DNA of 64,000 nucleotides from Fredinandcohnia quinoae (GCF_022427965.1 NZ_JAKTTI010000025.1:1-64000), one strand, 5' to 3'; counted from the first letter of the stretch, positions 54,440 to 63,391 are shown. A program made the numbers and translations. Notes: a model not told the origin generated them from the sequence alone.

Positions 54440-55989
54440 TGGTAGACATCTATGAAAAAATTAATGATTTATATGATCGCCGCCGTGAGATTGAATTAGG
54501 TGGTGGTGATGGAAAAATTGAAAAACAACATGAAAAGGGGAAACTAACTGCGAGAGAAAGAATCGAACTTCTTGTTGACAAGGATAGCTTCATTGAATTA
54601 AATCCGTTCATCCAGCATCGATGTACAGATTTTGGATTACAGGATAAGCAAGGACCAGGGGATGGAGTTGTTACTGGTTACGGGAAGATTGATGGGCGAC
54701 CAGTTTATTTGTTTTCACAAGACTTTACCGTTTTTGGTGGTGCCCTAGGTGAAATGCATGCGAAGAAAATTGCGAATGTAATGGATCTAGCTGCTAAAAA
54801 TGGTGCACCATTTATTGGATTAAATGATTCAGGTGGCGCTAGAATTCAAGAAGGTGTTGTTTCCCTTGATGGCTATGGTCATATTTTTTACCGTAATTCT
54901 ATTTATTCAGGGGTAATCCCACAAATTTCTGTAATTATGGGACCATGTGCAGGTGGTGCTGTATATTCCCCAGCTATTACTGATTTTGTATTCATGGTAG
55001 AAAAAACATCACAAATGTTTATTACTGGTCCGAAAGTAATCGAGACGGTAACAGGTGAGAAGATTAGTTCAGAGGATTTAGGTGGTGCAAAGGTACATAA
55101 TTCAATTAGTGGAAACGCTCATTTTTCAGGTGAGACAGAGGAAGAGGTCCTTTTACAGGTTCGAAAACTTATCAGTTATCTTCCGCAAAATAATGAAGAG
55201 AAGGCACCTATTCATGGGACAGAGGAAGAGGATGATTATCGTCCAGACCTTACTGATGCAATTCCATTCGATGCTGTTCGTCCATATGATGTTCGTATAG
55301 TGATTGAAGAGATTGTTGATGCAGAATCCTTCATGGAAGTTCAGAAGAATTTTGCGAAAAATATTGTTGTTGGCTTTGCACGTATTAAAGGAGAAGTAGT
55401 TGGCCTTGTTTGTAATCAACCTAAGTATATGGCAGGTGGCCTTGATATAGATTCATCCGATAAAGCGGCAAGATTTATACGTTTCTGTGATTCTTTTAAT
55501 ATTCCCATTATTACATTTGAGGATGTTACAGGATTTTTTCCGGGAATTAAACAGGAGCATGGGGGAATAATTCGACATGGTGCTAAGATTTTATACGCTT
55601 ATTCAGAGGCAACTGTACCTAAATTGACAGTCATTTTACGAAAGGCGTACGGTGGTGCATATGTTGCGTTAAATAGTAAATCAATCGGAGCTGATCTTGT
55701 ATTTGCATGGCCTAATGCAGAAATTGCCGTAATGGGTCCACAGGGTGCAGCAAATATTATCTTTGCAAGGGAAATTAATGAAAGCTCTGACCCAGAGGAG
55801 ACAAGGGCACAGAAGATTGAAGAATACCGTGAGAAATTTGCGAATCCGTATGTTGCTGCAAGTCAAGGGATGGTGGACGACGTTATCGACCCACGTGAAA
55901 CAAGGATTAAGCTGATCCAATCCCTAGAAATGCTCCGTAATAAAAAGGAATCAAGGCCATTTAAAAAGCACGGGAATATTCCTTTGTAA
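54439..55989 (+). CDS. pccB: Propionyl-CoA carboxylase carboxyltransferase (beta) subunit (YqjD)
   Basis: The 516-residue protein is the carboxyltransferase that carboxylates propionyl-CoA to (S)-methylmalonyl-CoA. It has the N-half LNDSGGARIQEGV and GPCAGGAVYSPA motifs and the C-half EHGGIIRHGAKILYAYSEATVPK block of acyl-CoA carboxyltransferases. Overlap with mce, and mutAB in the same window, support the propionyl-CoA assignment over a glutaconyl or methylmalonyl decarboxylase. A biotin carboxylase/carrier partner is not adjacent. Confidence 0.92.
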   Translation: MVDIYEKINDLYDRRREIELGGGDGKIEKQHEKGKLTARERIELLVDKDSFIELNPFIQHRCTDFGLQDKQGPGDGVVTGYGKIDGRPVYLFSQDFTVFGGALGEMHAKKIANVMDLAAKNGAPFIGLNDSGGARIQEGVVSLDGYGHIFYRNSIYSGVIPQISVIMGPCAGGAVYSPAITDFVFMVEKTSQMFITGPKVIETVTGEKISSEDLGGAKVHNSISGNAHFSGETEEEVLLQVRKLISYLPQNNEEKAPIHGTEEEDDYRPDLTDAIPFDAVRPYDVRIVIEEIVDAESFMEVQKNFAKNIVVGFARIKGEVVGLVCNQPKYMAGGLDIDSSDKAARFIRFCDSFNIPIITFEDVTGFFPGIKQEHGGIIRHGAKILYAYSEATVPKLTVILRKAYGGAYVALNSKSIGADLVFAWPNAEIAVMGPQGAANIIFAREINESSDPEETRAQKIEEYREKFANPYVAASQGMVDDVIDPRETRIKLIQSLEMLRNKKESRPFKKHGNIPL

Positions 55990-56078
55990 ACAGATAAAAA
56001 ACTATTTTAAAATTGGATTGATAAGTAATTTTATGGTAGTCTTATTATTATAATCTTAACTTCTTGGGGGTACATAAT

Positions 56079-57197
56079 ATGATAAATCAAGACAGACTTG
56101 TTGAAGAATTTCTAGAGCTTGTAAAAATTGACTCTGAAACAAAATATGAAACAGAGATTGCGAAAGTGTTGAAGGAGAAATTTACTTCTTTAGGACTAAA
56201 GGTGATTGAAGATGATACAACTTCTGTAACTGGACATGGTGCTGGAAACTTAGTTTGTACATTAGAAGGAACAAAGAATGATGTAGATACCATTTACTTT
56301 ACTTCACATATGGACACAGTCGTTCCTGGTAAAGGAATAAAGCCGTCTATTAAGGATGGTTATATTGTCTCTGACGGTACGACTATATTGGGAGCTGATG
56401 ATAAAGCAGGCCTTGCTGCAATGTTTGAGGCGATTAGGGTATTGAAAGAAAAAAAGATTGATCATGGAAAAATTGAATTTATTATAACAGTTGGTGAAGA
56501 ATCAGGACTTTTAGGTGCAAAAGCTCTTGATCGTTCACTAATTACTGCAAAGTACGGATATGCACTTGATAGTGACGGCAAAGTTGGAGATATTATCGTT
56601 GCGGCACCTACACAAGCGAAGGTAAAAGCAACCATCTATGGTAAAACGGCACATGCAGGAGTTGCACCAGAAAAAGGTGTATCAGCTATTACAATTGCTG
56701 CTAAATCAATTGCTAAAATGCCATTAGGTCGAATTGATGAAGAAACCACTGCAAATATTGGACGATTTGAAGGTGGTCAACAAACCAACATTGTTTGTGA
56801 TCGTGTCGATATTTTAGCGGAAGCTCGTTCATTAGTTCCTGAAAAGATGGAAGCTCAGGTTAAGAAAATGAAGGATGCTTTTGAATCTGTAGCAAATGAC
56901 ATGGGTGGTAGTGCAGAGGTAGAAATTACGGTTATGTACCCAGGCTTTAAATTTGGAGATGGAGACCATGTTGTTGAAGTCGCGAAAAAAGCTGCTGTAA
57001 GAATTGGTAGAGAAAGTAAATTATTAAAAAGTGGTGGCGGTAGTGATGCAAATGTAATTGCTGGCCACGGAATTCCTACTGTAAATTTGGCGGTTGGATA
57101 CGAAGATATTCATACGACAAATGAAAAAATGCCAATTGAAGAGCTAGTAAAAACCTCTGAAATAGTAATAGCTATAATCGAAGAGGTTGCACGTTAA
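56079..57197 (+). CDS. yqjE: M20-family peptidase (YqjE, PepT-like)
   Basis: The 372-residue cytoplasmic metallopeptidase has the dizinc motifs His77-x-Asp79 (TSHMDT), Asp107 (LGADDKAG), Glu140/Glu141 (GEESGLLGA), Asp164 (YALDSDG) and a C-terminal His in EDIHTTNEKM. The dimerisation domain occupies about 175-285. Family members are tripeptidases or aminoacyl-histidine-type dipeptidases. ATG 56079 follows TTGGGGGTA. The stop codon lies in the left arm of the repeat element that follows. Confidence 0.9.
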   Translation: MINQDRLVEEFLELVKIDSETKYETEIAKVLKEKFTSLGLKVIEDDTTSVTGHGAGNLVCTLEGTKNDVDTIYFTSHMDTVVPGKGIKPSIKDGYIVSDGTTILGADDKAGLAAMFEAIRVLKEKKIDHGKIEFIITVGEESGLLGAKALDRSLITAKYGYALDSDGKVGDIIVAAPTQAKVKATIYGKTAHAGVAPEKGVSAITIAAKSIAKMPLGRIDEETTANIGRFEGGQQTNIVCDRVDILAEARSLVPEKMEAQVKKMKDAFESVANDMGGSAEVEITVMYPGFKFGDGDHVVEVAKKAAVRIGRESKLLKSGGGSDANVIAGHGIPTVNLAVGYEDIHTTNEKMPIEELVKTSEIVIAIIEEVAR

Positions 57198-57296
57198 CTT
57201 TATTCAGTAGAAGTCTCCAACTTCTATAAATGGTGAGATGAATGGAAATAGGTTTCCAATTCAGTGGGAGTTCAAACCCCGACTGAATAAAGTTAA
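57194..57296. repeat. 103-bp structured element with 15-bp inverted ends
   Basis: TTAACTTTATTCAGT (57194-57208) is an exact inverted repeat of ACTGAATAAAGTTAA (57282-57296). Inside are AGAAG/CTTCT, TGGAAA/TTTCCA and an inner TTCAGT (57260-57265) that can compete for the right arm's ACTGAA. The nested hairpins recall ends or miniature derivatives of IS200/IS605-type elements, but no transposase is present. The start lies in the yqjE stop codon. Confidence 0.6.
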
Positions 57297-57384
57297 AGCC
57301 TCCGGCGGATGCCTCAGATTTTTAAAGGAAGCTTTTCGAGCAAGCTCGAAAAAATCTGGGCGCAAATACGCCAAGGCGCATTTG
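57297..57384. repeat. Second hairpin-rich element next to the 103-bp element
   Basis: The segment starts AAGCCTCCGGCGGATG and has TTTTCGAGC/GCTCGAAAA (57333-57341 with 57344-57352), nested in CAGATTTTT/AAAATCTG, then CAAATACGCC/GGCGCATTTG (57363-57372 with 57375-57384, one mismatch). It is far richer in GC hairpins than the surrounding DNA. It ends about 7 nt before the ribosome-binding site of the next gene. Confidence 0.55.
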
Positions 57385-57404
57385 ATTGATAGAGGTGGAT
57401 GGTT

Positions 57405-57872
57405 ATGGAGAATAAAAAAGTAGTTGTGTTTTCAGCTGTTAATGAAGAATTTGGTTTGCCTGTTGAACATGTAATCTCAATTGAAAAATTTCAAAAGCTA
57501 ACTGAAATACCCCAAATGCCAAAGTATATGGGTGGAGTACTTACAATGAGGGATGAATTAGTTCCAATCATTGATTCAAATTTGATACTTTTTAATAAAA
57601 AATTTGTTCATACAGAAAAAACTAGAATAATCGTTGCAAAAACGGATGAGATTTCAATCGGTCTCATTGTTGATGATGCAAAAGAGATATTAGATATTAG
57701 TCCAGAACAAATCAAGCAACTTAGTATTAACGGATACCAAAGCTCAGCCTATATATCTGGTGTTATTAATCTCGAAGGAAGATTGATCACTTTACTGCAA
57801 CCAACTTCTTTAATCGAAAGTTTAGAAGGAATTAATGATATTAAAAATCATGTTCACAGCCACCAATCCTAA
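57405..57872 (+). CDS. Orphan CheW-like coupling protein
   Basis: The 155-residue single-domain protein has the CheW fold throughout, with FGLPVEHVISIEKFQKLTEIPQMP and MGGVLTMRDELVPIIDSNLIL, the segments that contact receptors and CheA. CheW couples chemoreceptors to the kinase CheA. No other chemotaxis gene is nearby. ATG 57405 is preferred because AGAGGTGG abuts the in-frame ATG at 57399. Whether it works in chemotaxis or elsewhere cannot be told from sequence. The B. subtilis yqjF-yqjG genes, usual here, are absent. Confidence 0.85.
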   Translation: MENKKVVVFSAVNEEFGLPVEHVISIEKFQKLTEIPQMPKYMGGVLTMRDELVPIIDSNLILFNKKFVHTEKTRIIVAKTDEISIGLIVDDAKEILDISPEQIKQLSINGYQSSAYISGVINLEGRLITLLQPTSLIESLEGINDIKNHVHSHQS

Positions 57873-57890
57873 GGGTGGCTGTCTTTCTTT
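57856..57890 (+). terminator. Intrinsic terminator of the cheW-like gene
   Basis: ACAGCCACC (57856-57864) pairs perfectly with GGTGGCTGT (57874-57882), followed by CTTTCTTT. It overlaps the stop codon. Confidence 0.82.
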
Positions 57891-57892
57891 AA

Positions 57893-57923
57893 ATATTGAA
57901 ACACTTGCACTTTTCAATATAAA
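57893..57923 (+). promoter_or_regulatory. dinB promoter overlapped by a 9-bp inverted repeat
   Basis: TTGAAA (57896-57901) and TATAAA (57918-57923) are 16 bp apart. ATATTGAAA (57893-57901) and TTTCAATAT (57912-57920) form a perfect inverted repeat with a 10-bp spacer that covers both hexamers. It does not match the Bacillus LexA box (CGAAC-N4-GTTCG), so another regulator is possible. Confidence 0.5.
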
Positions 57924-57936
57924 GGGTGTGTGAAGT

Positions 57937-59199
57937 ATGAAGGAAATGTATCCGAAAAATGGGAGAGTTATTCTACATGTCGATATGAATAGTTTTTTTG
58001 CATCGGTTGAAATAGCCTATGATCCTTCATTGCAGGGTAAGCCAGTTGCAATTGCTGGGAATGTAGAGGAACGGCGGGGGATTATTATTACTTGTAGCTA
58101 CGAAGCAAGAGCCTTCGGCGTAAAAACGACAATGCCACTATGGGAAGCAAAACGAAAATGTCCAAATCTAATTGTTCGAAAACCAAATTTTGAGCGATAT
58201 CGCAAAACATCACTTGCCATGTTTGAATTATTACGAACCTATACAAATCTAGTAGAACCAGTATCAATTGATGAAGGTTATATGGATATTACAGATTGTT
58301 ATGAAAAGGGAACTCCGCTTGAAATTGCCCATTCAATTCAAGAAAGTCTAGTTAAGACTTTGCTTTTACCGAGTAGTATCGGTATCGCACCTAATAAATT
58401 TTTGGCGAAAATGGCTTCAGATATGAAGAAACCGATGGGTATTACGATTTTAAGAAAACGTGATGTAAAAAAGATACTTTGGCCACTTCCAGTTGAGGAA
58501 ATGCATGGAGTAGGGAAAAAAACAGCTGAAAAATTAGCTACAATTCAGATCAAGACAATCGGTGACCTTGCCGGTGGGAATGATATTCAAGTAAAACAAT
58601 TACTCGGTATAAATGGTGAAAGACTCAAACAGAGGGCCAATGGTGTTGATAATCGGCATGTTGACCCTGATGCCATCGCAGGATTTAAAAGCATTGGAAA
58701 TTCAACTACTCTCCCATATGACTCAACAGATGAGGAAGAATTAAAAACAGTATTAAAAAAGCTTTCACAGTCTGTTGGGGCCAGAGTACGTAGAAAAGAC
58801 ATGCTTGCAGCTAACATTCAAATCATTATTCGATATGATGATCGTAGAACAATTACCAGAAGTCGTAAACTTGAAAATCCAATTGAACAAGATGATGAAA
58901 TATATAACGCTGCGTTTCGGTTATGGAAAAAGCATTGGAATGGAGATCCAATTCGATTACTTGGAGTAACTGCCCAAGAGTTAATCGAAAAAGGTGAGGC
59001 ATTTAAGCAATTAGATATTTTTTCATATGAGAAAGATGCTAAAAGGGAGCCATTATTGAAAGCACTTGATGAATTAAAAGGGAAATATGGGGATGATATT
59101 GTCTTACAAGGGATTAAAAATAAAAAACAGCCATTTGGTGATAATGAGCATGGTACGAGCTTTGAAAAGGACTTTCTAAGTGACTTAAATAATGATTAA
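57937..59199 (+). CDS. dinB: DNA polymerase IV (Y family)
   Basis: DinB is an error-prone polymerase that copies past damaged template bases. The 420-residue protein has catalytic Asp16 (HVDMNSFFASVE), Asp112 and Glu113 (SIDEGYMD), a helix-hairpin-helix thumb (about 180-230) and a C-terminal clamp-binding motif QLDIF (358-362). It corresponds to yqjH of B. subtilis. The downstream gnd gene found there (yqjI) is absent. Confidence 0.94.
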   Translation: MKEMYPKNGRVILHVDMNSFFASVEIAYDPSLQGKPVAIAGNVEERRGIIITCSYEARAFGVKTTMPLWEAKRKCPNLIVRKPNFERYRKTSLAMFELLRTYTNLVEPVSIDEGYMDITDCYEKGTPLEIAHSIQESLVKTLLLPSSIGIAPNKFLAKMASDMKKPMGITILRKRDVKKILWPLPVEEMHGVGKKTAEKLATIQIKTIGDLAGGNDIQVKQLLGINGERLKQRANGVDNRHVDPDAIAGFKSIGNSTTLPYDSTDEEELKTVLKKLSQSVGARVRRKDMLAANIQIIIRYDDRRTITRSRKLENPIEQDDEIYNAAFRLWKKHWNGDPIRLLGVTAQELIEKGEAFKQLDIFSYEKDAKREPLLKALDELKGKYGDDIVLQGIKNKKQPFGDNEHGTSFEKDFLSDLNND

Positions 59200-59234
59200 A
59201 ATGACCCCTTTATAACGATGAAGGGGTCATTTTT
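59198..59234. terminator. Bidirectional terminator between dinB and zwf
   Basis: AAAATGACCCCTT (59198-59210) pairs with AAGGGGTCATTTT (59221-59233), with T tracts on both strands. Confidence 0.9.
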
Positions 59235-59237
59235 GTT

Positions 59238-60737
59238 TTATTTATTTTCTAATTCTGAAACGGACCACCATTGAAATCCATCATTCTCTAATAGCTTTTC
59301 AGAGTCAGCTGGTCCCATTGATCCCGCCGAATAGTTAGGGAAGTTAGTAGCTGCTTGACTTTCCCATACATGCGAGATTGGATCGACAAAGCTCCATGAG
59401 AGTGCAACTTCATCCCAATGAGTAAAGTTGGTTGCGTCACCTTTCATGCAATCATAGATAAGCTTTTCATATGCTGCTGGAGTGTTAATTCCATCAATGC
59501 AATTATTGCAGTAATCAAGATGAACAGGTGTTGTTTGTGTATTTTGACCTACTCTTTTAGCATTTAGATGAAGGGTAATTCCTTCGTCAGGCTGAATATG
59601 AATGACAAGTAAATTTGGATTTTGTAACTGATTGTCTTTTTTCATATATAGATTCATTGGTATGTCTTTAAATTGGACAATGATCTTTGTTGATTTAGCT
59701 TTCATTCTTTTACCCGTTCGGATATAGAAAGGGACACCAGCCCATCTAAAGTTATCAATCAGTAATTTTCCTGCTACAAATGTTTCCGTATTTGATTTCG
59801 GATCTACATTTTGTTCTTTACGGTAACTAGGGACTTGTTTATTATTTATTTGACCGTCACCATATTGACCCCTGACGAAATAATCATGTACTTCAGATTC
59901 ATCAATTGGTCGTAAAGCACGTAAAACTTTAATTTTTTCACTTCTAATTTCTTCGGTTGTCAATTTTATCGGTGGTTCCATCGCAAGAAGTGCTACCATT
60001 TGTAAGATATGGTTTTGGACCATATCTCTTAAAGCACCTGAATTCTCGTAATATCCTCCACGATCCTCTACACCTAGCACCTCACTAGAAGTGATTTGAA
60101 TGTTTGATATGTAACGATTGTTCCAAAGTGGTTCGAAGATCGCATTTGCAAACCGGATGACCTCAATATTTTGAACCATCTCTTTTCCAAGATAGTGGTC
60201 GATACGGTATATTTGATCCTCTGAAAATGCTTGCCGTATCTGCTCATTTAACTGTTGTGCAGAAGGTAAATTATGACCAAATGGTTTTTCGATAACTAAT
60301 CGACTATATCCACTGGTCGAGGTTAAACCCTCACCCTTGAGATTTTCAGCAATAGTTCCAAAAAACTCGGGAGCCATAGCTAGATAGAAAATGCGATTTC
60401 CTTCCGTCTGATATTTTGAATCCAGCTCATCTAATAAATCTTTGAGTTCCTTGTAAGAAGTACGATCATTAACATTAGAAGAATGATAATAAAAATGGCT
60501 TGAAAATTCATCCACTTTTTGCGGTACAGGAATATTCTCTTCAATTGAATCTTTAACATTCTGACGGAAAACATCTAGTGTTAGTGGCCGTCTTGCAACA
60601 CCCACTACTGCGAATTCATCCTTTAGTTCGCCTTTTTCATAGAGGTTATAAATAGAAGGAAATAATTTTCGATTTGCCAAATCGCCTGTGGCACCAAAAA
60701 TAACAACAATTGTCTTTGGTGTTGTATATGTCATCAT
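59238..60737 (-). CDS. zwf: Glucose-6-phosphate 1-dehydrogenase
   Basis: Zwf oxidises glucose 6-phosphate to 6-phosphogluconolactone, making NADPH for the oxidative pentose phosphate pathway. The 499-residue protein has the nucleotide motif GATGDLANRKLFPS (15-28), EKPFG (150-154) and the active-site signature RIDHYLGKE (178-186). Two adjacent ATG codons (60735-60737 and 60732-60734) could start it; GGGGTA lies upstream. It faces dinB and is divergent from the DUF58 gene. Confidence 0.96.
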   Translation of the reverse strand: MMTYTTPKTIVVIFGATGDLANRKLFPSIYNLYEKGELKDEFAVVGVARRPLTLDVFRQNVKDSIEENIPVPQKVDEFSSHFYYHSSNVNDRTSYKELKDLLDELDSKYQTEGNRIFYLAMAPEFFGTIAENLKGEGLTSTSGYSRLVIEKPFGHNLPSAQQLNEQIRQAFSEDQIYRIDHYLGKEMVQNIEVIRFANAIFEPLWNNRYISNIQITSSEVLGVEDRGGYYENSGALRDMVQNHILQMVALLAMEPPIKLTTEEIRSEKIKVLRALRPIDESEVHDYFVRGQYGDGQINNKQVPSYRKEQNVDPKSNTETFVAGKLLIDNFRWAGVPFYIRTGKRMKAKSTKIIVQFKDIPMNLYMKKDNQLQNPNLLVIHIQPDEGITLHLNAKRVGQNTQTTPVHLDYCNNCIDGINTPAAYEKLIYDCMKGDATNFTHWDEVALSWSFVDPISHVWESQAATNFPNYSAGSMGPADSEKLLENDGFQWWSVSELENK

Positions 60738-60904
60738 AAATACCCCACTTTTTTATAAAGTTACCTACTCAAATATTTAATTTTAGCCGTTAATATCATC
60801 TAAAGCAAATATTTTAAATTAATTTTCTTAATTTCTATTGTTCCATTACATGCAAATCTTTAACCTTAATTTATAATAACGTATAAGAGACGTTTTTTAA
60901 ATAC

Positions 60905-60933
60905 TTAGAAAAATTAAAGCTTTAAGGTATAAT
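60905..60933 (+). promoter_or_regulatory. Sigma-A promoter of the DUF58-DUF4129 pair
   Basis: TATAAT (60928-60933) is a consensus -10 element, with a weak -35 TTAGAA (60905-60910) 17 bp upstream. It is about 35 nt before the start of the first gene. Confidence 0.5.
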
Positions 60934-60968
60934 GGAAAAATAGTAGGCAAACAAATGGAGGTAGAATA

Positions 60969-62156
60969 ATGCATTGGCATAAGCAAATAATAGAAAGCAA
61001 AATAATTAATGTTATAACTATCTTGGCATTTGTCGTCTTATTTTCTAGTTTTTATACGGAGTCTATTTTTGTATTTGCTTTTGCATTAACTTTTATATTG
61101 TTTAGCCTGGCAAGCAAATGGTATCTTAAGCATGCAGCAAGCGACCTTATTCTAAGTCAGACTAAAGATAAAATAAAGCTTTTTCCAAATGAAAAAGATA
61201 CATTACATATCATCCTCAGACAATACGGCAGAGTTCCGATTGTTAATAGTGTACTACATTTATATTTTGACAATGTTATAGACTGCAGTCCATATAGTAA
61301 AGCTCATACGAAACAAGTAGTTGAGGTTGTTATACCTATTTCAATGGCAGCTAAAGAAGAAATGAAGATTTCAATCCCTATTCATGCATTGCGGCGGGGA
61401 TTCGCAAAAATAAGAAGTGCAAACCTTACAATTCAGCATCCTTTTGGATTTGGGGTAGCGATGCTAGAGTATAATCAGTGGTTGTCTCAGGAAATAATCA
61501 TTTATCCAACTCCAATTTCTGTTTCAGGTATTGAGCAGCTACTACCTAAGAAACAAGGTACATATCCGAATAAGCATTCTCTGTTTGAATATGCAAGTTC
61601 TCCAATTGGTACAAGATCTTATGTGGCAAGCGATCCATTTAATAAAATTCACTGGAAGGCTACTGCAAGAACAACAATGTTACAAACGAAAATATATGAA
61701 CGAACATCTCAATTTGCTTGGTCTATTATCCTTGATATAAAAGATGGCAATGGTTATATTGAGAATTTAGAAAATCTACTTAGTTATATTACATATATTT
61801 GTCATGTGGCTACCAAGAAAAAGATCCAGTTTGAGCTTTTTATCAATATCCGCTCTGCTGGAAGAACGCCTTTTTTCCACCTTTCAATGGGTCAAGGAAA
61901 AGAACAACTAGAAAGTGCACTTGAAATGTTAGCAAGGGTAAATCGTAATTCTGTACTTATCCCTTTTGAAAAAATGATGTTTTTCATCGAGAAGAATCAT
62001 CTTTTAGCACCTTATATCATTACAGCAGGGCTACTAAGTGGGAGTGAAAGTATTTTGAATAAATTGGCCGGTAGTAATGGAACTTACCAGATTATTGATC
62101 ATGATGGGGTAGGTTATTTAGTACCTTTACAAAAAAAGACGTTAATTTCTATATAG
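60969..62156 (+). CDS. DUF58 domain protein
   Basis: The 395-residue protein has two N-terminal membrane helices (about 14-30 and 34-51), a beta-rich middle and the DUF58 block SPIGTRSYVASDPFNKIHWKATART (about 212-236), which begins a von Willebrand-like fold. DUF58 proteins usually stand with a MoxR-type ATPase and a transglutaminase-like protein; neither is present here. GGAGG precedes ATG. It is 11 nt from the next gene, with which it likely forms an operon. Confidence 0.87.
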   Translation: MHWHKQIIESKIINVITILAFVVLFSSFYTESIFVFAFALTFILFSLASKWYLKHAASDLILSQTKDKIKLFPNEKDTLHIILRQYGRVPIVNSVLHLYFDNVIDCSPYSKAHTKQVVEVVIPISMAAKEEMKISIPIHALRRGFAKIRSANLTIQHPFGFGVAMLEYNQWLSQEIIIYPTPISVSGIEQLLPKKQGTYPNKHSLFEYASSPIGTRSYVASDPFNKIHWKATARTTMLQTKIYERTSQFAWSIILDIKDGNGYIENLENLLSYITYICHVATKKKIQFELFINIRSAGRTPFFHLSMGQGKEQLESALEMLARVNRNSVLIPFEKMMFFIEKNHLLAPYIITAGLLSGSESILNKLAGSNGTYQIIDHDGVGYLVPLQKKTLISI

Positions 62157-62167
62157 GAGGATAGGCT

Positions 62168-63376
62168 ATGAAAAGAGATACATTTCTACGAATTTTTCAC
62201 TATTGTACTGAAATTCTACTAGTCTATCTTTTAGTTTTTATCTATTTTATTCATGAGAATATAATTCCACCACTAATACCATTTGTAAGCATTGTACTAG
62301 GTGGTGCAGTTTTGATAGCTGTATTATTCAGACTGATAAAGAGTAGAGCTTTTAGTATTGTTATTTTAGCTGGTATTCTGAATGTAGGAATTGGACTTTT
62401 GGTCGGTTTTCATATCGAACTAATTATCATTTTAACCTTATTCAACATGTGGAGGGTTCCAATCCATATAAATGAAGCAGAATTGAAGAATGAAAATATT
62501 GTATTAGGGATAACGTTTTTTAGTGGAATCATCGTATTTTTTATTGGCTTTAACTCTGATTATCTTTACCGACATATTATCCTAATGTTGACGAGTCTCC
62601 AAATTTTACTGATTATGCTTGGTCGATTCATTGATGGGTTCTTATACAGTGCTTCCAATAATAAAGAATCGAATCGAAGACAAATTAAATGGATCCTGGT
62701 ATTAGTAGGCTTGTTAATAGCGATTACATTGCTGCTAACATTCGCGCTACCTTTAATTAAGCCAACCTTTTTCTTTTTATTAAAAGGGGTTTTCTATTTC
62801 TTTGGAATTTTGCTAATGCCATTACTTTACTTTCTTCTTGGACAAGATAACTTTTTTGCAAGATTTTATGACGCACAGTTTCCAAAAAATAAAAATAATG
62901 AACAAGATTATCCATTTGGGGATGAATTGATTTCACCCGAACATGCACCGATTGATCCGACCTTTTGGTGGGTGTTATTTGCATTAATTATTATTGGAAT
63001 TATTGTTGTAATATGGAGAAATTATACAATCGGACATCATACAATCCAAGTAAAGCAAAAAGTTCAATCTACTTCGTCTCTACTTGTGAACAATAAGCCT
63101 ACTTCCTTAGCCAAAAGAAAGCCACCTAAAGATTACGTAAGGAGACGTTTTTTTGAACTAGAGCGTTTAGCTGCAAAATTTAATATGGGTAGGAGAAGGG
63201 ACGAAACAGCAAAAGAATGGCTGGACCGGATTGGGTATACTACTGAAGAGAATGATATGGTTATTTATTATGAAAATGTTCGTTATAATGAGGTACCTCT
63301 CACGCATGATGAGAAAGAACAATATGATAAAATAGTAAAAGAACTAAAACGTAAAATGAAAGATCACAAAAAGTAA
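62168..63376 (+). CDS. Membrane protein with DUF4129-like C-terminal domain
   Basis: The 402-residue protein has about eight membrane helices in two groups (roughly 10-120 and 120-225, plus one at about 275-295). It ends in a soluble helical domain (325-402) with FELERLAAKFNMGRRRDETAKEWLDRIG and YYENVRYNEVPLTHDE, which resembles DUF4129, the domain often fused to transglutaminase-like membrane proteins encoded beside DUF58 genes. A transglutaminase catalytic domain is missing. The pair may act in the cell envelope, but that is inference. Confidence 0.7.
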   Translation: MKRDTFLRIFHYCTEILLVYLLVFIYFIHENIIPPLIPFVSIVLGGAVLIAVLFRLIKSRAFSIVILAGILNVGIGLLVGFHIELIIILTLFNMWRVPIHINEAELKNENIVLGITFFSGIIVFFIGFNSDYLYRHIILMLTSLQILLIMLGRFIDGFLYSASNNKESNRRQIKWILVLVGLLIAITLLLTFALPLIKPTFFFLLKGVFYFFGILLMPLLYFLLGQDNFFARFYDAQFPKNKNNEQDYPFGDELISPEHAPIDPTFWWVLFALIIIGIIVVIWRNYTIGHHTIQVKQKVQSTSSLLVNNKPTSLAKRKPPKDYVRRRFFELERLAAKFNMGRRRDETAKEWLDRIGYTTEENDMVIYYENVRYNEVPLTHDEKEQYDKIVKELKRKMKDHKK

Positions 63377-63391
63377 TTGGAGGCAAGGCTA

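Noticed and set aside
57238-57423. Plus-strand 61-residue frame across the hairpin element
   Set aside because: It runs through the inverted repeats and into the start of the cheW-like gene, and lacks a credible ribosome-binding site and family similarity.
58264-58287. DinB catalytic motif SIDEGYMD instead of SIDEAYLD
   Set aside because: The catalytic Asp and Glu are intact, and Gly/Met variants at the other positions are, as far as I recall, normal in Bacillus Y-family polymerases.
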